From positions 3,458,501 through 3,522,500 of the forward strand of contig OW051470.1 of the NCBI GenBank assembly GCA_932521025.1: a stretch of 64,000 nt of DNA, written 5' to 3'. This stretch comes from Oscheius onirici (taxonomy: Eukaryota > Nematoda > Chromadorea > Rhabditida > Rhabditidae). Under the pieces are notes generated by a model, which was not told the DNA's origin, ran no database searches, and worked only from the letters and a program-made list of their open reading frames with translations. Every line of letters starts with the position of its first letter. Positions within the stretch are counted from its first letter, which is position 1. The position numbers and the translations under genes are program-made. Below are positions 46,101 through 56,723 of the stretch, piece by piece.

Positions 46101-46334
46101 TGTGCCCAATCTGCTGGAAGTTCTGCCGACTTCAAAAAGTTCCTAGTCTCTTACGCGGCTCTACTCACGAACAATGGTTCTCAACTCAAGATCAAGGAAC
46201 TTTTAACGCGTCTGGAAGGAACTGGCGGAATCTGTGGCCTACAGAAAACTGCTTTGAGACGAGAAGTCGAGGCCGTTTTAAAAGATAACCCAGCCACAGT
46301 CCAGGTTTTAGCCCCGAAGAAATCGGTCATTTGA
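43187..46334 (+). CDS. hira-1: HIRA histone H3.3 chaperone subunit
   Basis: Twelve exons: 43187-43294, 43333-43528, 43571-43762, 43797-43969, 44008-44229, 44273-44494, 44535-44857, 44900-45260, 45337-45476, 45517-45678, 45719-45985 and 46025-46334. The N-terminal seven-blade WD40 begins [18 protein letters not shown]; blades include [19 protein letters not shown] and [20 protein letters not shown]. The B-domain that binds ASF1 is visible ([10 protein letters not shown]). A Ser/Lys linker precedes the C-terminal HIRA domain ([28 protein letters not shown]). The complex deposits H3.3 independently of replication. AATAAA follows at about 46380, and MOCS2A begins 137 nt downstream. Confidence 0.96.
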
Positions 46335-46470
46335 ATTTTTTTTCGCTTATGCCCGAACTCACTTCGATCTCATTCTCTTAATAAAGGTCATATTGTACGA
46401 CTTTAGTTTCAAATGCAGGATGTTCCTTTGACTTCTATTGTTGTTTACAAAGCGAGTTGAATGAGTTCAG

Positions 46471-47532
46471 ATGGCGACAGTGGAGGTAAAGATTCTTTTC
46501 TTCGGAAAAGCACGAGAACTGGTCACTGTAGAAGAGTCTAAGGTCTGTTGTGCTTAAAAAAACTGTTTATTCGGTATTCAAGGTATTTCACCTGACCGAG
46601 ATCACATCCGAAGAGTAGAGGGTTCTTGGAGTGATGGTGAGCGCGTTGAATGATCAGGGTTGCTCAAGCTACGGGATCCACTTGACAGGCTAGGCTGGCC
46701 AGAGATGCCAGGGTAAACTACCTTCGTGTATAGTCTATTTCCAACGGATATAGCCACCTGAACAAATTCAACTGGGTGCGCGCGAATGCAAAATTTGTTG
46801 ATTTTTTACATTTTTGATTATTTCTGCTTCTTTTTTATGTTTTTCTGTTACTCTAATCGAATTCTACGCATATTAAAACCTAAATGACTTGAAATACACG
46901 TAAAAACACTACGTTTTCGCCGATTTGGCTTAGAAATGCTGTTTCATCGCTAAAATGGCCAAAAACATTGTATTTCTTTCCAGTTTTGCTGTTATATTTT
47001 TTCACGAAGAGCTCGAAAATAAGGTTAAAAAGATCGAAAATGTCGAAAACCCATGAAAAAAATCCAGCTTTTGATTAAATATAACGAGAATCGCATGATG
47101 ACGGCTCGCGATCGTGCCGGGACCAGTCAATTTCGTTTTCGAAAATCCTTTAAAGAATTGATTTGGTGATTCGTTGGAAATAGACTATACTACCACCCGG
47201 GATTGAACTTGCGATCGCTTTCTTTATAGACTGTCATCCTATCCACTTGACTATCCGGGCCCCTAAGGTCTGTTGTGCTTGATGATAAAGAACTTGTTGT
47301 AGATCACCGTCCCTACCAAGATTGGGAATGAGGAACTGAAGAAACTGATCTTCGGGGAAGTCTTCGAAGTACTGGCACCCATTGAAGAGTCGTGTATACT
47401 GGCTGTTGATCAAAGGTGAATTTCTTATCGAACCGAAGGAAAAAGTCTTTTAGATACGTTGAGACTGATGAAGAACTGACATTTGCTTCTTCCAGTGAGA
47501 TTGCCATCATTCCTCCTCTCAGTGGAGGCTAA
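46471..47532 (+). CDS. MOCS2A: Molybdopterin synthase small subunit (MOCS2A/MoaD)
   Basis: Exons 46471-46542, 47303-47415 and 47454-47532 give 87 residues. The ubiquitin-like fold starts MATVEVKILFFGKARELV and ends IAIIPPLSGG, with the Gly-Gly tail that is thiocarboxylated to pass sulfur to precursor Z in molybdenum-cofactor synthesis. Its partner MOCS2B is not in the window. Intron 1 is 760 nt because of a SINE-like insertion whose 18-bp target duplication covers the exon end and splice donor; without it the intron would be 35 nt. The ATG follows GAGTTCAG directly. Confidence 0.94.
46729..47189. mobile_element. MITE nested in the SINE-like element
   Basis: TATAGTCTATTTCCAACG (46729-46746) has its perfect complement at 47172-47189. 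The 461-bp interior is AT-rich without an ORF. It separates the tRNA-like head from the body of the SINE-like element. Confidence 0.75.
47190..47262 (-). repeat. tRNA-like head of the SINE-like element
   Basis: On the minus strand it has GATAGTCAAGTGGATAGGAT (A-box region) and AAGTTCAATCCC (B box) with tRNA spacing, plus complementary GGGCCCGG and CCCGGG near the ends. It resembles Arg/Asp/Glu-type tRNAs but is too diverged to name. Confidence 0.6.
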
Positions 47533-47729
47533 TTACTGTTCATAAAATCATTCCTCAGACCATTCCAAAGAGTTTTTCCTAATAAATGTTTCCTTTGATT
47601 CTTGTCAAACAGAAAACGTTCATACAGTGGCTGTGTTGTTCGTCGGATGAATATAGCCCCTTTCGGGATGGCTGAATGGGACAGCCGATATTGGGACCGG
47701 AAAAGGCATTTGAGAGGGAGAGAGTCGTC

Positions 47730-50289
47730 ATGTTCATCCGACAGATCGTTCTGTTTCTCTTTCTCTGTAAGTCCTAAGATGGGGGGACAATCCTCTGATT
47801 AGTCATATGCGCAAACGATACAGACCCGCGCTCTGGTCACGCAGGAGATGCTTCTCTCCGAATGGCTGAGTATGTTTATCCCCTTTCTTAAGCTTGAAGT
47901 GTGCAGTAATCATTGCAAATGATCAATTGTTGTGCAAAGATATACTATCAGCGTGTTTCACCATCGTTACCATCACAAGCTTTCAGTCACCGAGAATAAT
48001 GATTTTAACGTCTGACGAATGATCTTAGGATTCGAAATTCATTAACCGTTCTATACTTTCTCATATAACCAAAACTTTCAGTGATTATCTCCGCTCTCGG
48101 CCAGCAGTCATCTACTGGTATTTATCCTTTTGTGACCAGCTGTTCATACTTTCAGATCTTACTTCGGAGAGTACGACAGAATCCACCATTTCTACAGTTC
48201 AGACGACAGTAGAAGAAAATAGTTCTCCTACAGGATCTACCGAGAAGACAACTTCTACAATCTTTGAAAACTCGACATGGTCGACTCCGCTGTCAACAAC
48301 GACGACTTATAGAATCTGCGGTGCGGTTGGAGACACTGATACCTGTCATTACGAAGACAGTCCAGATCTCCTTTGTGGTTAGTCTTTGGAAGTGAAATGG
48401 TTATTTCTAGAAATTTGTCACGGAGTGAGTTGTCCCATTGGAAGACGCTGTCTGAAGAGAAATGGGAAATGTGAGTCAGAGTGTGTCTGTATCAATCCGC
48501 TAGAAATTCCCGATCGAAACGGAACTTGTAAAGGTAAAAGAACTAATGTTTCACACACACGAAAATAGTTGGTTGTGCCATGAATCCGTGTCAAAACAAT
48601 GGGACCTGTGGAATAGACGGCACTCGACAAGTTTGTCAATGTAGACCGGGATACGATGGGAGTTATTGTGAGAATGGTTTGTTATAATGCTTTTCGGAGA
48701 ATAATCTCGGTTCAGTGAAGAATCTCTGTCTCCAGGAGAAGCCTGTTCTCTGTCCGAGTGGTCCTCACGAATGTACAATGTTCGGAGTCAACCATTATAC
48801 CTGTGGTTGTGCTCCTGGCTACTACCAGAGTCCAGACAAGCATTGTGAGAAAGTCGGTCACTCGGTTAAACTGCAGATGCACTTTGTCGAAAGACCCTAT
48901 TCTGAGATCTACAATGATCCGAAAAGACCAGAATATAATGAAGTTAGAGAAGAGATCATACAGCCTGTAAGATGCTTTTTTACACTAAATAATCAATTCA
49001 GCTCAAATTAATCTATGGAAGTCGAATAGTCGGTATTGAATTCCGAAACTTCAGTCAAGGAAGTCTTGTGGCAAACTTGACCTTGTTTTTGAGAGCTGCA
49101 GATAATGGATCACAACTGCACGACGAGTATAGGTTTAAGGTATCCCAGATATACGATTCTCTTCCAGTTCAATTCAGGAACACATTCTCAAATGCTCCCT
49201 CAAACAGTCAACTGCATCTCCCGAGTGTTTCGGTACACTCGGTCGAGTCTTTTTGTCCAAAGATGCCTGGAAATTACAGGTAGTAGATTGATATTTTTAC
49301 ACTCGGTCTTAGGACGAACGCTGTGACTCTGTGATCTGCCCCGAAGGAACTCGTTGTGAGGCGGTCGAGGGTCAGTCCGAGAAGACGAGATGCGGATGTG
49401 CCAGTGGATATCTAGGATATGGAAGCACGATGGACAGTTCTTCAAGAATCATCGAATTGTGTAGAGGTGGGAGTTTTGGCGGAACAAGAGTGATTAGTTC
49501 AGACGTCGACGAGTGCTCGACCATTCCGGGAGTCTGTCAGAAAGAAGAGGTTTGCGTCAATACAAAGGGCAGTTTCCTATGTACCGCACCTTGTAAAGAC
49601 ATTGTTTGTTTCTCGTCCAATTCAGCTCGAAAAGAGGTTTAGAAGTGTCCTGGCTACAGTAAGTGTGTGATTGGAAAAGACCAGAGACAACATTGTGAGT
49701 GCAACTGGATCTACGCTGGAACCTCTTGCAGCTTTCGTGAGTATCGTCTCCTTCCTGTTAGAAGAGTTTTAGCTTGGACTCTGATCTTTATGATCACGAC
49801 AATAGTCCTCCTTCTTTGCACAGCTTTCATCATTTTCTTGTTATGGAGAACTGTCAGTAATGACAAAAAAGGACGGTGAGTCTCATTGTCTAGCTCCCTC
49901 TGACCTCCTTCCCAGTCTAAACTAAGAGTCTTTTATCAGAATTTGGCATCGGGGCATCACGCCACACATCATAACCGTCAACGAGTAGCTCTTTCCCCCA
50001 AATCACTCTAAAAAGACAAGAGTCTAGTCTTGCAGCTGGTAGTCCGAGTTCATCTTCTATACTTCATACTTCAGATACAACGTTTTCGCCATCTCCAATG
50101 CTTTCTCTTGACTCTAATGTTGGTGAGTGGACAGATGACACCTAACATATATTTTTAGTTATTGTTCACAATTCTTATGTTCATTGCTCAAATGAATCTT
50201 CCGGTTTCTTTTATCATTATTCCAGCCGGAAAATACTCATGTCTCCAGTAAGTAAAGCCGAAAATGAAAGGGTAACGAAGAGGAATTAA
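47730..50289 (+). CDS. Secreted/transmembrane protein with EGF-like and SEA-type domains
   Basis: First exons 47730-47766, 48082-48117 and 48156 onward. The signal peptide MFIRQIVLFLFLLIISALGQ is formed by splicing exons 1 and 2. A Thr/Ser-rich mucin-like stretch follows, then Cys-rich EGF-like modules (CAMNPCQNNGTCGIDGTRQ with CQCRPGYDGSYC; CTMFGVNHYTCGCAPGYY), a SEA-like region (VKLQMHFVERPYSEIY to GSLVANLTLFLRAADN), more EGF modules including the calcium-binding type DVDECSTIPGVC, one membrane helix (VLAWTLIFMITTIVLLLC) and a Ser-rich cytoplasmic tail. The tail model joins at a GT within 49977-49979, uses exons to about 50100 and ends at TAA 50289; AATAAA is at 50317. A shorter form stopping at 49988 is possible if that junction is not used. 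Likely a surface receptor or mucin; ortholog unknown. Confidence 0.8.
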
Positions 50290-50538
50290 CGTATTCGGAT
50301 GGAAATCAAGAAGAGAAATAAAATACTGTTCTGAAAATTCTACGGAGACCTGAGACTTTCAGAATCTCTCTGTAACAAAAAAAAACGAAGACGACGTGAA
50401 CATCTATGAAAACAAGAAAAATCAGAAAGCATGACAAATGAGACTCTCCCCCTACCCCGTTATCTTTGTTCCCCCTTCCCTTCCCCAAGACAAAAATAAG
50501 AGTTGCAAAGAATGGTGTTTATTCAATGTTCTGTCGGT

Positions 50539-51003
50539 CTATTTCTTGAGGACGTGATCGCGATGACGGACGTCGGCGATCCTCTTCTGTCCGAACTCTT
50601 CGCTGACCTTGATCATCTTGATCGTCAGCTCGCCCGTCTCGTTGCAGTCCATGCAGGCTCCTCTGTTGACCGTATTGTCGTCGACTCCCTTGTATCCTGG
50701 AGCGGAAAAGAGAGTAAGGAGACGTCCTTCAGCAAAGTCGGCGTATCCGTGGAGGGGAGCCTGATGTCCTCTGACGATCATGTCCACGTCCAGTCGTTCG
50801 CAGGCTTCTTCTACAGCTTTCTCGCTGTACAGCTGTCCGATTCCGGCCTTCGGTTCTCTGTCAAAGTTGGGACAGAATCTGGGACAGCCTACCTCCTTCG
50901 TGAGGTTTGGATCACTCCAAACGAGGTCACAAGCCAATGAGCCGACGGTAAAGTCGTCGATCGGACGTCGAATGTCCTCAATATTCTTCAGAGATCCTTC
51001 GGG
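50539..51003 (-). pseudogene. PP1-like phosphatase, C-terminal part only (5'-truncated)
   Basis: On the minus strand NIEDIRRPIDDFTVGSLACDLVWSDPN and the rest of the PP1 C-terminal half follow without introns: MIVRGHQAPLHGYADFA, LTLFSAPGYKGVDDNT, then FGQKRIADVRHRDHV. The metal-binding N-terminal half (GDIHG, GDYVDRG, RGNHE) is absent: at 51004 the frame meets unrelated sequence and then the repeat block from 51350. The conserved SAPNYC appears as SAPGYK. AATAAA is present downstream on the minus strand at about 50517. It is most simply a broken copy; an intron with upstream exons in the repeats cannot be excluded. Confidence 0.65.
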
Positions 51004-51349
51004 TTATTTTGTTACTTCGGGTTATTGAAACGCCCAGTGCTTAGTCAGAAAAAATTTCCTGGAAATCGGGTCTCGGCTGATAAATTTACTTATCAAATGC
51101 TACAAAACTGCGTTGTCAGAATTTTTAAAACCGCATGGGATGTGCGCTTCCCAGGATTTCGGGGGGTCTAAATGCGTTCTAAATTTCAGCTTTCGAGCTG
51201 GTGCTCAAAATTTTTGAACTATGGCCTCTGATCTGTATACAGCATCTTACTCAGCTAAGTTTGCCCTTTCTTTTCTTTTTTGAAACAGCTCTCTAGGTGC
51301 TTGGGAACCTGTGCTACGCGTGAACCAGAAAAAAGTTCAACAATTAGTA

Positions 51350-51590
51350 TTCAACCTGATAGGAACGGGCCAGCGACCATTTCAGGTCCTATATTTTGAG
51401 GCTTGGGAGGGAGTAGGTTCAAATACAATTTTGGTAGTTTATTTGAAGGGTCAGGGAGAGTGACTGGAGGAGAGTAACAAAGGAGGAATGAAAGGGAAAC
51501 CACGACTAGGGCTCCGTGACAGAGCGAAGTCATGAATTTATACTTTAGCCCTGGAAGGGCGTTGCCAACCTTGTGTAGTAATAAATCTAA
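51350..51590 (+). repeat. Dispersed repeat copy with terminal GCCCTGGAAGGGC hairpin
   Basis: The complement of 16970-17140 is visible here (GGGAAACCACGACTAGGGCTCC and following), ending in AGCCCTGGAAGGGCGTTGCC then ACCTTGT. The hairpin arms GCCCT and AGGGC lie near the end, as in some rolling-circle elements, although no CTRR end is clear. Confidence 0.7.
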
Positions 51591-51899
51591 CTAATTAATA
51601 ACAAATTAAATTTCCCTAATAACTATTTTTAATGGTGCAGCAATAAATCTGTTCCATGTATCATAAAAGTACCCGAAATTGTATTGGAACCCGCTCCCTC
51701 TCAAGCCTAATTTCAAAATGTAGAACCTGAACGGGTCGCCCGGCCCTATCTTTAGTGAGTCTCAGTTCTACTGTCCCTTCTTTTTTCCCCTTGTCACTCT
51801 GTTGCAGTCACATAGTCCCAGTAAGAAACTATCAAACGCATAAGAACCCTTCGCGCACTTGCTTTTCCTGTCGCAACTTGTTAAAAACTAATTTCTCAA

Positions 51900-52760
51900 T
51901 TAGAGCTTCAGACACACAGACGCGAGAGCAATTTAAAGTGGACAAGTTGTGCTACACCCCTCTGGGGCTATGTGAATTCGTTTTGTTCTTTTCAAAACAG
52001 TTAACAGTTTGCTGTTTGATCCCTCTCCATATAAATTAATGGATAAGAGTAGGTTAAATACTGTATACGAAGCAAAAGGACAATCTGCAAGGTCTAAAAG
52101 TACAGAGATAGATCTCTGTCCCTCTGTCCCTCTGTTTCTAATTTCTCGACACTTTCTCTCTGTCCACCCTTGCATTCTGCAATGCGCTCTGCTCTTCCCG
52201 GTTTTCTGCTAAAACGATTCTCGACCTCGGACAAACAGACAAACAAACTTCTGTTCCTCTGTCCCCTGTGCTTCTGCCGATTTGTCCCTTTTCCTCCACT
52301 GTTTCTAATTTCTCGACACATTCTCCCTGTCCACCCCTACATTCTCCACTGACCTTCCCGGTCTTCTCCTATCCCTGTCCGTTACCTTCTTTACCATTTA
52401 CGATGTCCCCATGGTCCCCTTTCGTCTAATTTTTCCCTCCTATCGTCCCTGTATCTCTTCGTGTAATTCCCGTCTGTATATGATCCCCCTGTCTCTATTT
52501 CCATGTGCTCCTGTTCTCCTCCCCGCGCTTGATTCTCAACTTTCTGGAAACTATTCCCAGTCAAAAATAATCAAAGTCTTGCAAATTGCACATTGACTTG
52601 CACTTGCAAATTGACTCGTCTAAACTTGTTACTCTAACTCCTTTCCCCTTAATTGTGCGCACAAATTGCTCCATTTTGATTGCCAATTATAGCTTCCGAC
52701 AGACACACACACAGAGAGAGACCTGGGAGCAATTTAAAGTGGATTCTTGGGCTACTTTCG
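51900..52760 (-). repeat. Dispersed repeat copy, inverted partner of 59440-60060
   Basis: Blocks in order match the reverse complement of 59440-60060: GAGAGCAATTTAAAG, the Cys/Ser-type pyrimidine-rich middle with TTTCTAATTTCTCGACAC, TCAAAAATAATCAAAGTC, CAAATTGACTCGTCTAAAC and GGGAGCAATTTAAAGTGG. It has no coding capacity and is pyrimidine-rich on the plus strand. Confidence 0.75.
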
Positions 52761-53624
52761 ATTTGGACACAGAACAAGAGTCTTTTCAGGAAGTTACTTT
52801 TGGAAACCTCCACACTTTTGTCATCGAGAAGGTGCTCTCACAAGAACCCCAAACTCGACTCTATATACCTGGAAACTAGAGAGTAAAAGCTACCCTCTTC
52901 TTTCCGAAACTCTTAGATCCTGTTCCTTTGCGACTAAACCGTTGCCATAGCAGCCTCTGCTACATTTGCGTAGAGTTACGCGCCGTGTCAGTCCGTACCA
53001 TCCAATTACGAGATATTCTCGAGACTTATATGTACTCTCTAGTCATCAAAAACAGCTGGATGTTTATTGCACCTGTTGCTAATGCAATCTGACTCGTGAA
53101 TGCCGCATCCACAGACTTCACAGTATATCCAGGACTCATGCTCGAGCTTCTGGTCCTACTCCTAATTCCTCTGGCCATATAATCTAAAAAAAGAGAAGAC
53201 GATAAAATATGTTCATGTATGGGATCTGCATATAAATTACAAAAACGGCAAGTTCCGTTTTTATCTCTGGTTTTGTGAAGTGGAAAATGGGGAGACACAC
53301 TAGACACTAGAACATAGACTACTGTTCCTGTTTGTAGAGGGAAGAGACGAAACGACTAAACCGGGAGGATTCTAGACGAGAGAGAGAGACAAGGCAATTA
53401 TAAATATTGTGTGGGGACAGTAAACTCTAACTGTGTGAGGATAGCCTATAAATGTTAGAAGGAATGGTAACCGACTTCCGAACAAAACAATCTGGCAACA
53501 ACGGAGAGTCGGACAAAAGAGAGAGCCGGTCGAAAGACGGGAAGAAGACGAGGTCTCTTGAACTGGCCGACAAGGAAGAGAGAAACTGAGCAAGTGTCAA
53601 GGGCTGGGATTCGGGAGGTTGTTT
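52761..53624. other. Intergenic region downstream of mevalonate kinase
   Basis: No supported gene. A minus-strand frame at about 53026-53307 is open for 93 codons but starts at GTG and shows no known motif. Confidence 0.4.
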
Positions 53625-56600
53625 TTACTTGTGTTTCGTGGCTGGCGTACTACACGTGGTCGAGGGAGCAGGAGTCTGGAACAGTTCTGGCTTTCGGACA
53701 TGCTCGACTACTCCAGCTCCGCCCAAAGGTGGCTGCCAGACCTAAACTTAAGATATTCTTTACTCCAAATAAGATTTCACCTCGTAGCCCAGTTTCGTAA
53801 GCTCGTTGCTAATCATATCGAGCAGTGTCTGGGAAATGTCGGGCTTGAGGAAGGCGAAGACGGATCCTCCTCCTCCAGCTCCGGTCATTTTCGGATGGAT
53901 GCCGTATCTGGCCAAAGTCGTGCAGATCTGGTCGACCTTCGGATGTCCGACTCCGAGAGCAATCAGAAGTTGGTTGTTTATTCTGCTCAGATCCTGAAGA
54001 TTTCTCTCTTTTTTCGGAACAAAAGACGAAAGAAAGAACTGATCAGGAATGCGTCTGCGGATGAAAATAAGCTGCTTACATTGAGTTTACTGAAGGTGTC
54101 GTTGATTTCGCCCTTTTCCGAAGTGGCTGAGATGGCACTGGCACTGCTTCCTCTCTTTCCACCGGCGACGTAGCTGGCCACTGAGCCGGACCGAATACTG
54201 CCTCCACGAGTCGGCTGAAAGCAAGAGAACACTAAACACAGCAGGCAGAGAGGGCCACGGCGACCAAGCAAAAGCTGTCTTTTTTTCAGTCTCCCCCTAA
54301 TATGAGAACTCTGAACCAAACGATAGAAAAGAGAGTTTTGAGTAAAGTATATCCCTCCAAATACCTGAAGAGTGTGATGGTCATGATCAGACATTCCTCC
54401 ATTGAGCAAATGACCATCAGGTCGGTCAGTTCCGTCACCGTTCTCTTCTCCCGGTTTGTACAGAATCTTTGAAGCTTCTTGTGAAATCTCGTCAATCGAA
54501 GTGAAAATGCCTTCAACTACAGCAGGGAACTGAACGGAATCCGTTAGATAATTTGTCTCTCAAACTCGTACCATCTTTAGACGATCCTTGACAGTTTTGA
54601 CCATGCGCGACGTACTTCTCTCGACCTTGGAATTGACCAGAATGACCCGGAGTTCTGGCAGATTCTTCAAGGTTTCGATCGGTTTACCAGGCTTGTAGCT
54701 GGCAACACCACCTGAAAGGAAAAACTATTTGAACTGGTTTCGAAGACTTGAAAGAAAACGACAAAAATCTCGAGAATAAATGGATAGAACAGTGTATTGA
54801 GTCCCTTCCATAGACTGTTACAAAAGAGAACAACCACTACGCGAGAGAGACGAAAGAGACAGAAAAGAAGAGAACTGAGAGAAATAAATGAGTGATATAG
54901 TGCGGGTGAGAACCAAAGACAGAAATCTATTATAGTTTTGGTAATTCTAGCATTTTTGACTGGGTTCACTGAATTCTACGGATTCTGGCGGAAGAGTTCC
55001 AACATTCCATTCTAGCAAAAAAAAAAAACTTTTTAGAAAGACTGTTCAGAGGAAAAGATAGTGTGAGTGGAAGAAAGAGAGCATGCTCAGAAGCGACAAG
55101 GAAAGAACAGCCCCACTTCACTGCACAGCACTGACAGTGTGCGGCCAAGGTTTACCATAGCATCCTACATATCCGAGGTGCGTAAAACTCTGGTAGCCAT
55201 AATCTCGGAACCCTATAAAATAGACCATTCAGGACGCGGGGTGCCGTAGAAGAAGGAGACTGTTCTATCCATTTATTTCGAAAACTGAACTCACCGTAGG
55301 TGCAAACAGCCGCATCCAGACCGCTCGCCCTTCCATGAATCAAGGATTCGGCGGCAGTCGCCCATTTTCGGATCATATCCAGATCTTGACGTTCCCACGT
55401 CATGTTACCTTCATCGTCTGCCTAGATTTACTGTTTAGTTCAGAAAGAATAGGAACAAACCAAGACGCTGGGAGAAGGGATCAAACCGGAAGTTTGGAGA
55501 AGAGCAGTGGCAATGCAGACACAATAAGCACCTGATGAGCCCAGTCCTACACAACTGGGCAACTTGAATCTGACTGTCGCTTTGACGGCCAGCAGATCTC
55601 TGAAATGGGGTTTTCTTTAGAGGAATAACCAGTGTTTGGACGAGGACAAAATGTGAGAGAAACGAAGTAGACTACCGTAAATGTTGAAATAGAGAGAGCT
55701 GAAGACAGCATTTTTGAGCTAAGCGATGTTCTGCAAAGTTTTAGCTTTCGGTCTGGCCTAAAACTTTGCGGAATATGCCTATGTTTGAGATCTTCAGATC
55801 ATCCGTGTTCAGGAAGCTTTAAGGTAAAGTCAAACAGTTAGGGTAAACAAAGGGTACAAAAACCAAAAAGGTACTGACGTTCCCCGACTGATCTTCCTTC
55901 CACCATTCTCCTGACCGTCAATCCACGGCAGAGACGACTTCCTTACCATGCAACTAAACAGCACAACATGCATTCCAACACAAATTAGAGAAAACCACCT
56001 CAATGAACATACCTTTTGCGATGAGCGACTCCGAGTAGCATGTACCAGAAGGCGAGAATAGCCATCTGTTGCACACCGTCCTCGTGCGTTCCGGACAACT
56101 TTCTGGCGATTGGGACCAGGACTTCCATTGAGGGGGCATGGTCGTCCTCGATGGGGTGTTCAGCAGATAACCGATCGGCTGCTTTGATCAGATCTTTGAG
56201 CATCCAGGTCTTTTCGACTCCAAGATCAGGCAGGGAGAGATAGATTCGACCGTCGGCCGAAGTGAAGAGAGATACGTAGGTACGAAGATCAATTGAGCCG
56301 GCTATAGCCGTCTAAACTTTCTCTTTAAAACATTTATTGAAGAAGAGACTGACTCTCCCGTAGACGACGGCATGTTCCCCGAAGAGAATAATTTTGCCAG
56401 GAGCGCTGACGTAGAGGCCGCCGGAGGCACTGCTTAGGTTATTTCGCATTGGCGAAGCCTGATTCGATGCCCGCGAACAGCTTCCTCCGGGAGAGTCCAG
56501 GGCTGAAACGTTTACCATCAGTTTTTTATCCAAATTCTAGTCTCTAATCCCTTTGACGCAATCTATCTTATCACACTCGAGGGAGGGGGAACACGCAACA

Positions 56601-56723
56601 CGACAAACATTTCAAGGGGTTCGAACCTTCGGTGTCTATGGTCAGATCTGTGAGTTCTTTGCCGTTCAGACTGTCCGGATAGCGCAGTTCCGGCACCTGC
56701 GGCTGTTCATCTGATGTTGTCAT
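53625..56723 (-). CDS. mvk-1: Mevalonate kinase
   Basis: Start MTTSDEQPQVPEL at 56723; stop at 53625 after splicing a 39-nt intron in GYE/VWQPPLGG. GHMP-kinase motifs are in order: APGKIILFGEHAVVYGR, ATP loop LPSCVGLGSSGAYCV (GLGSSAA in most orthologs, here Gly for Ala), the catalytic Asp region ESLIHGRASGLDAAV and MTGAGGGGSVFAFL. It phosphorylates mevalonate in the isoprenoid pathway. An N-terminal extension of about 55 residues and a Ser/Gly-rich insert (RGGSIRSGSVASYVAGGKRG) between core motifs are unlike the compact human enzyme. Some introns are longer (about 55.5-56 kb and 54.7-55.3 kb) than elsewhere in the window. Confidence 0.93.

Larger units (their letters stand above)
46556..47262 (-). 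mobile_element. SINE-like retroposon with tRNA-like head, in MOCS2A intron 1
   Basis: Flanked by the 18-bp direct repeat CTAAGGTCTGTTGTGCTT (46538-46555 and 47263-47280), which is the length expected of LINE-type target-primed insertion. Read on the minus strand it begins with a tRNA-like head (47262-47190) and ends with a T run at 46556-46562 instead of an A tail. A palindromic MITE is nested inside. Confidence 0.75.

Noticed and set aside
53026-53307. Small minus-strand gene
   Set aside because: Starts only at GTG, lacks motifs; an acceptor-like sequence in the middle would shift the reading. Kept as unresolved.
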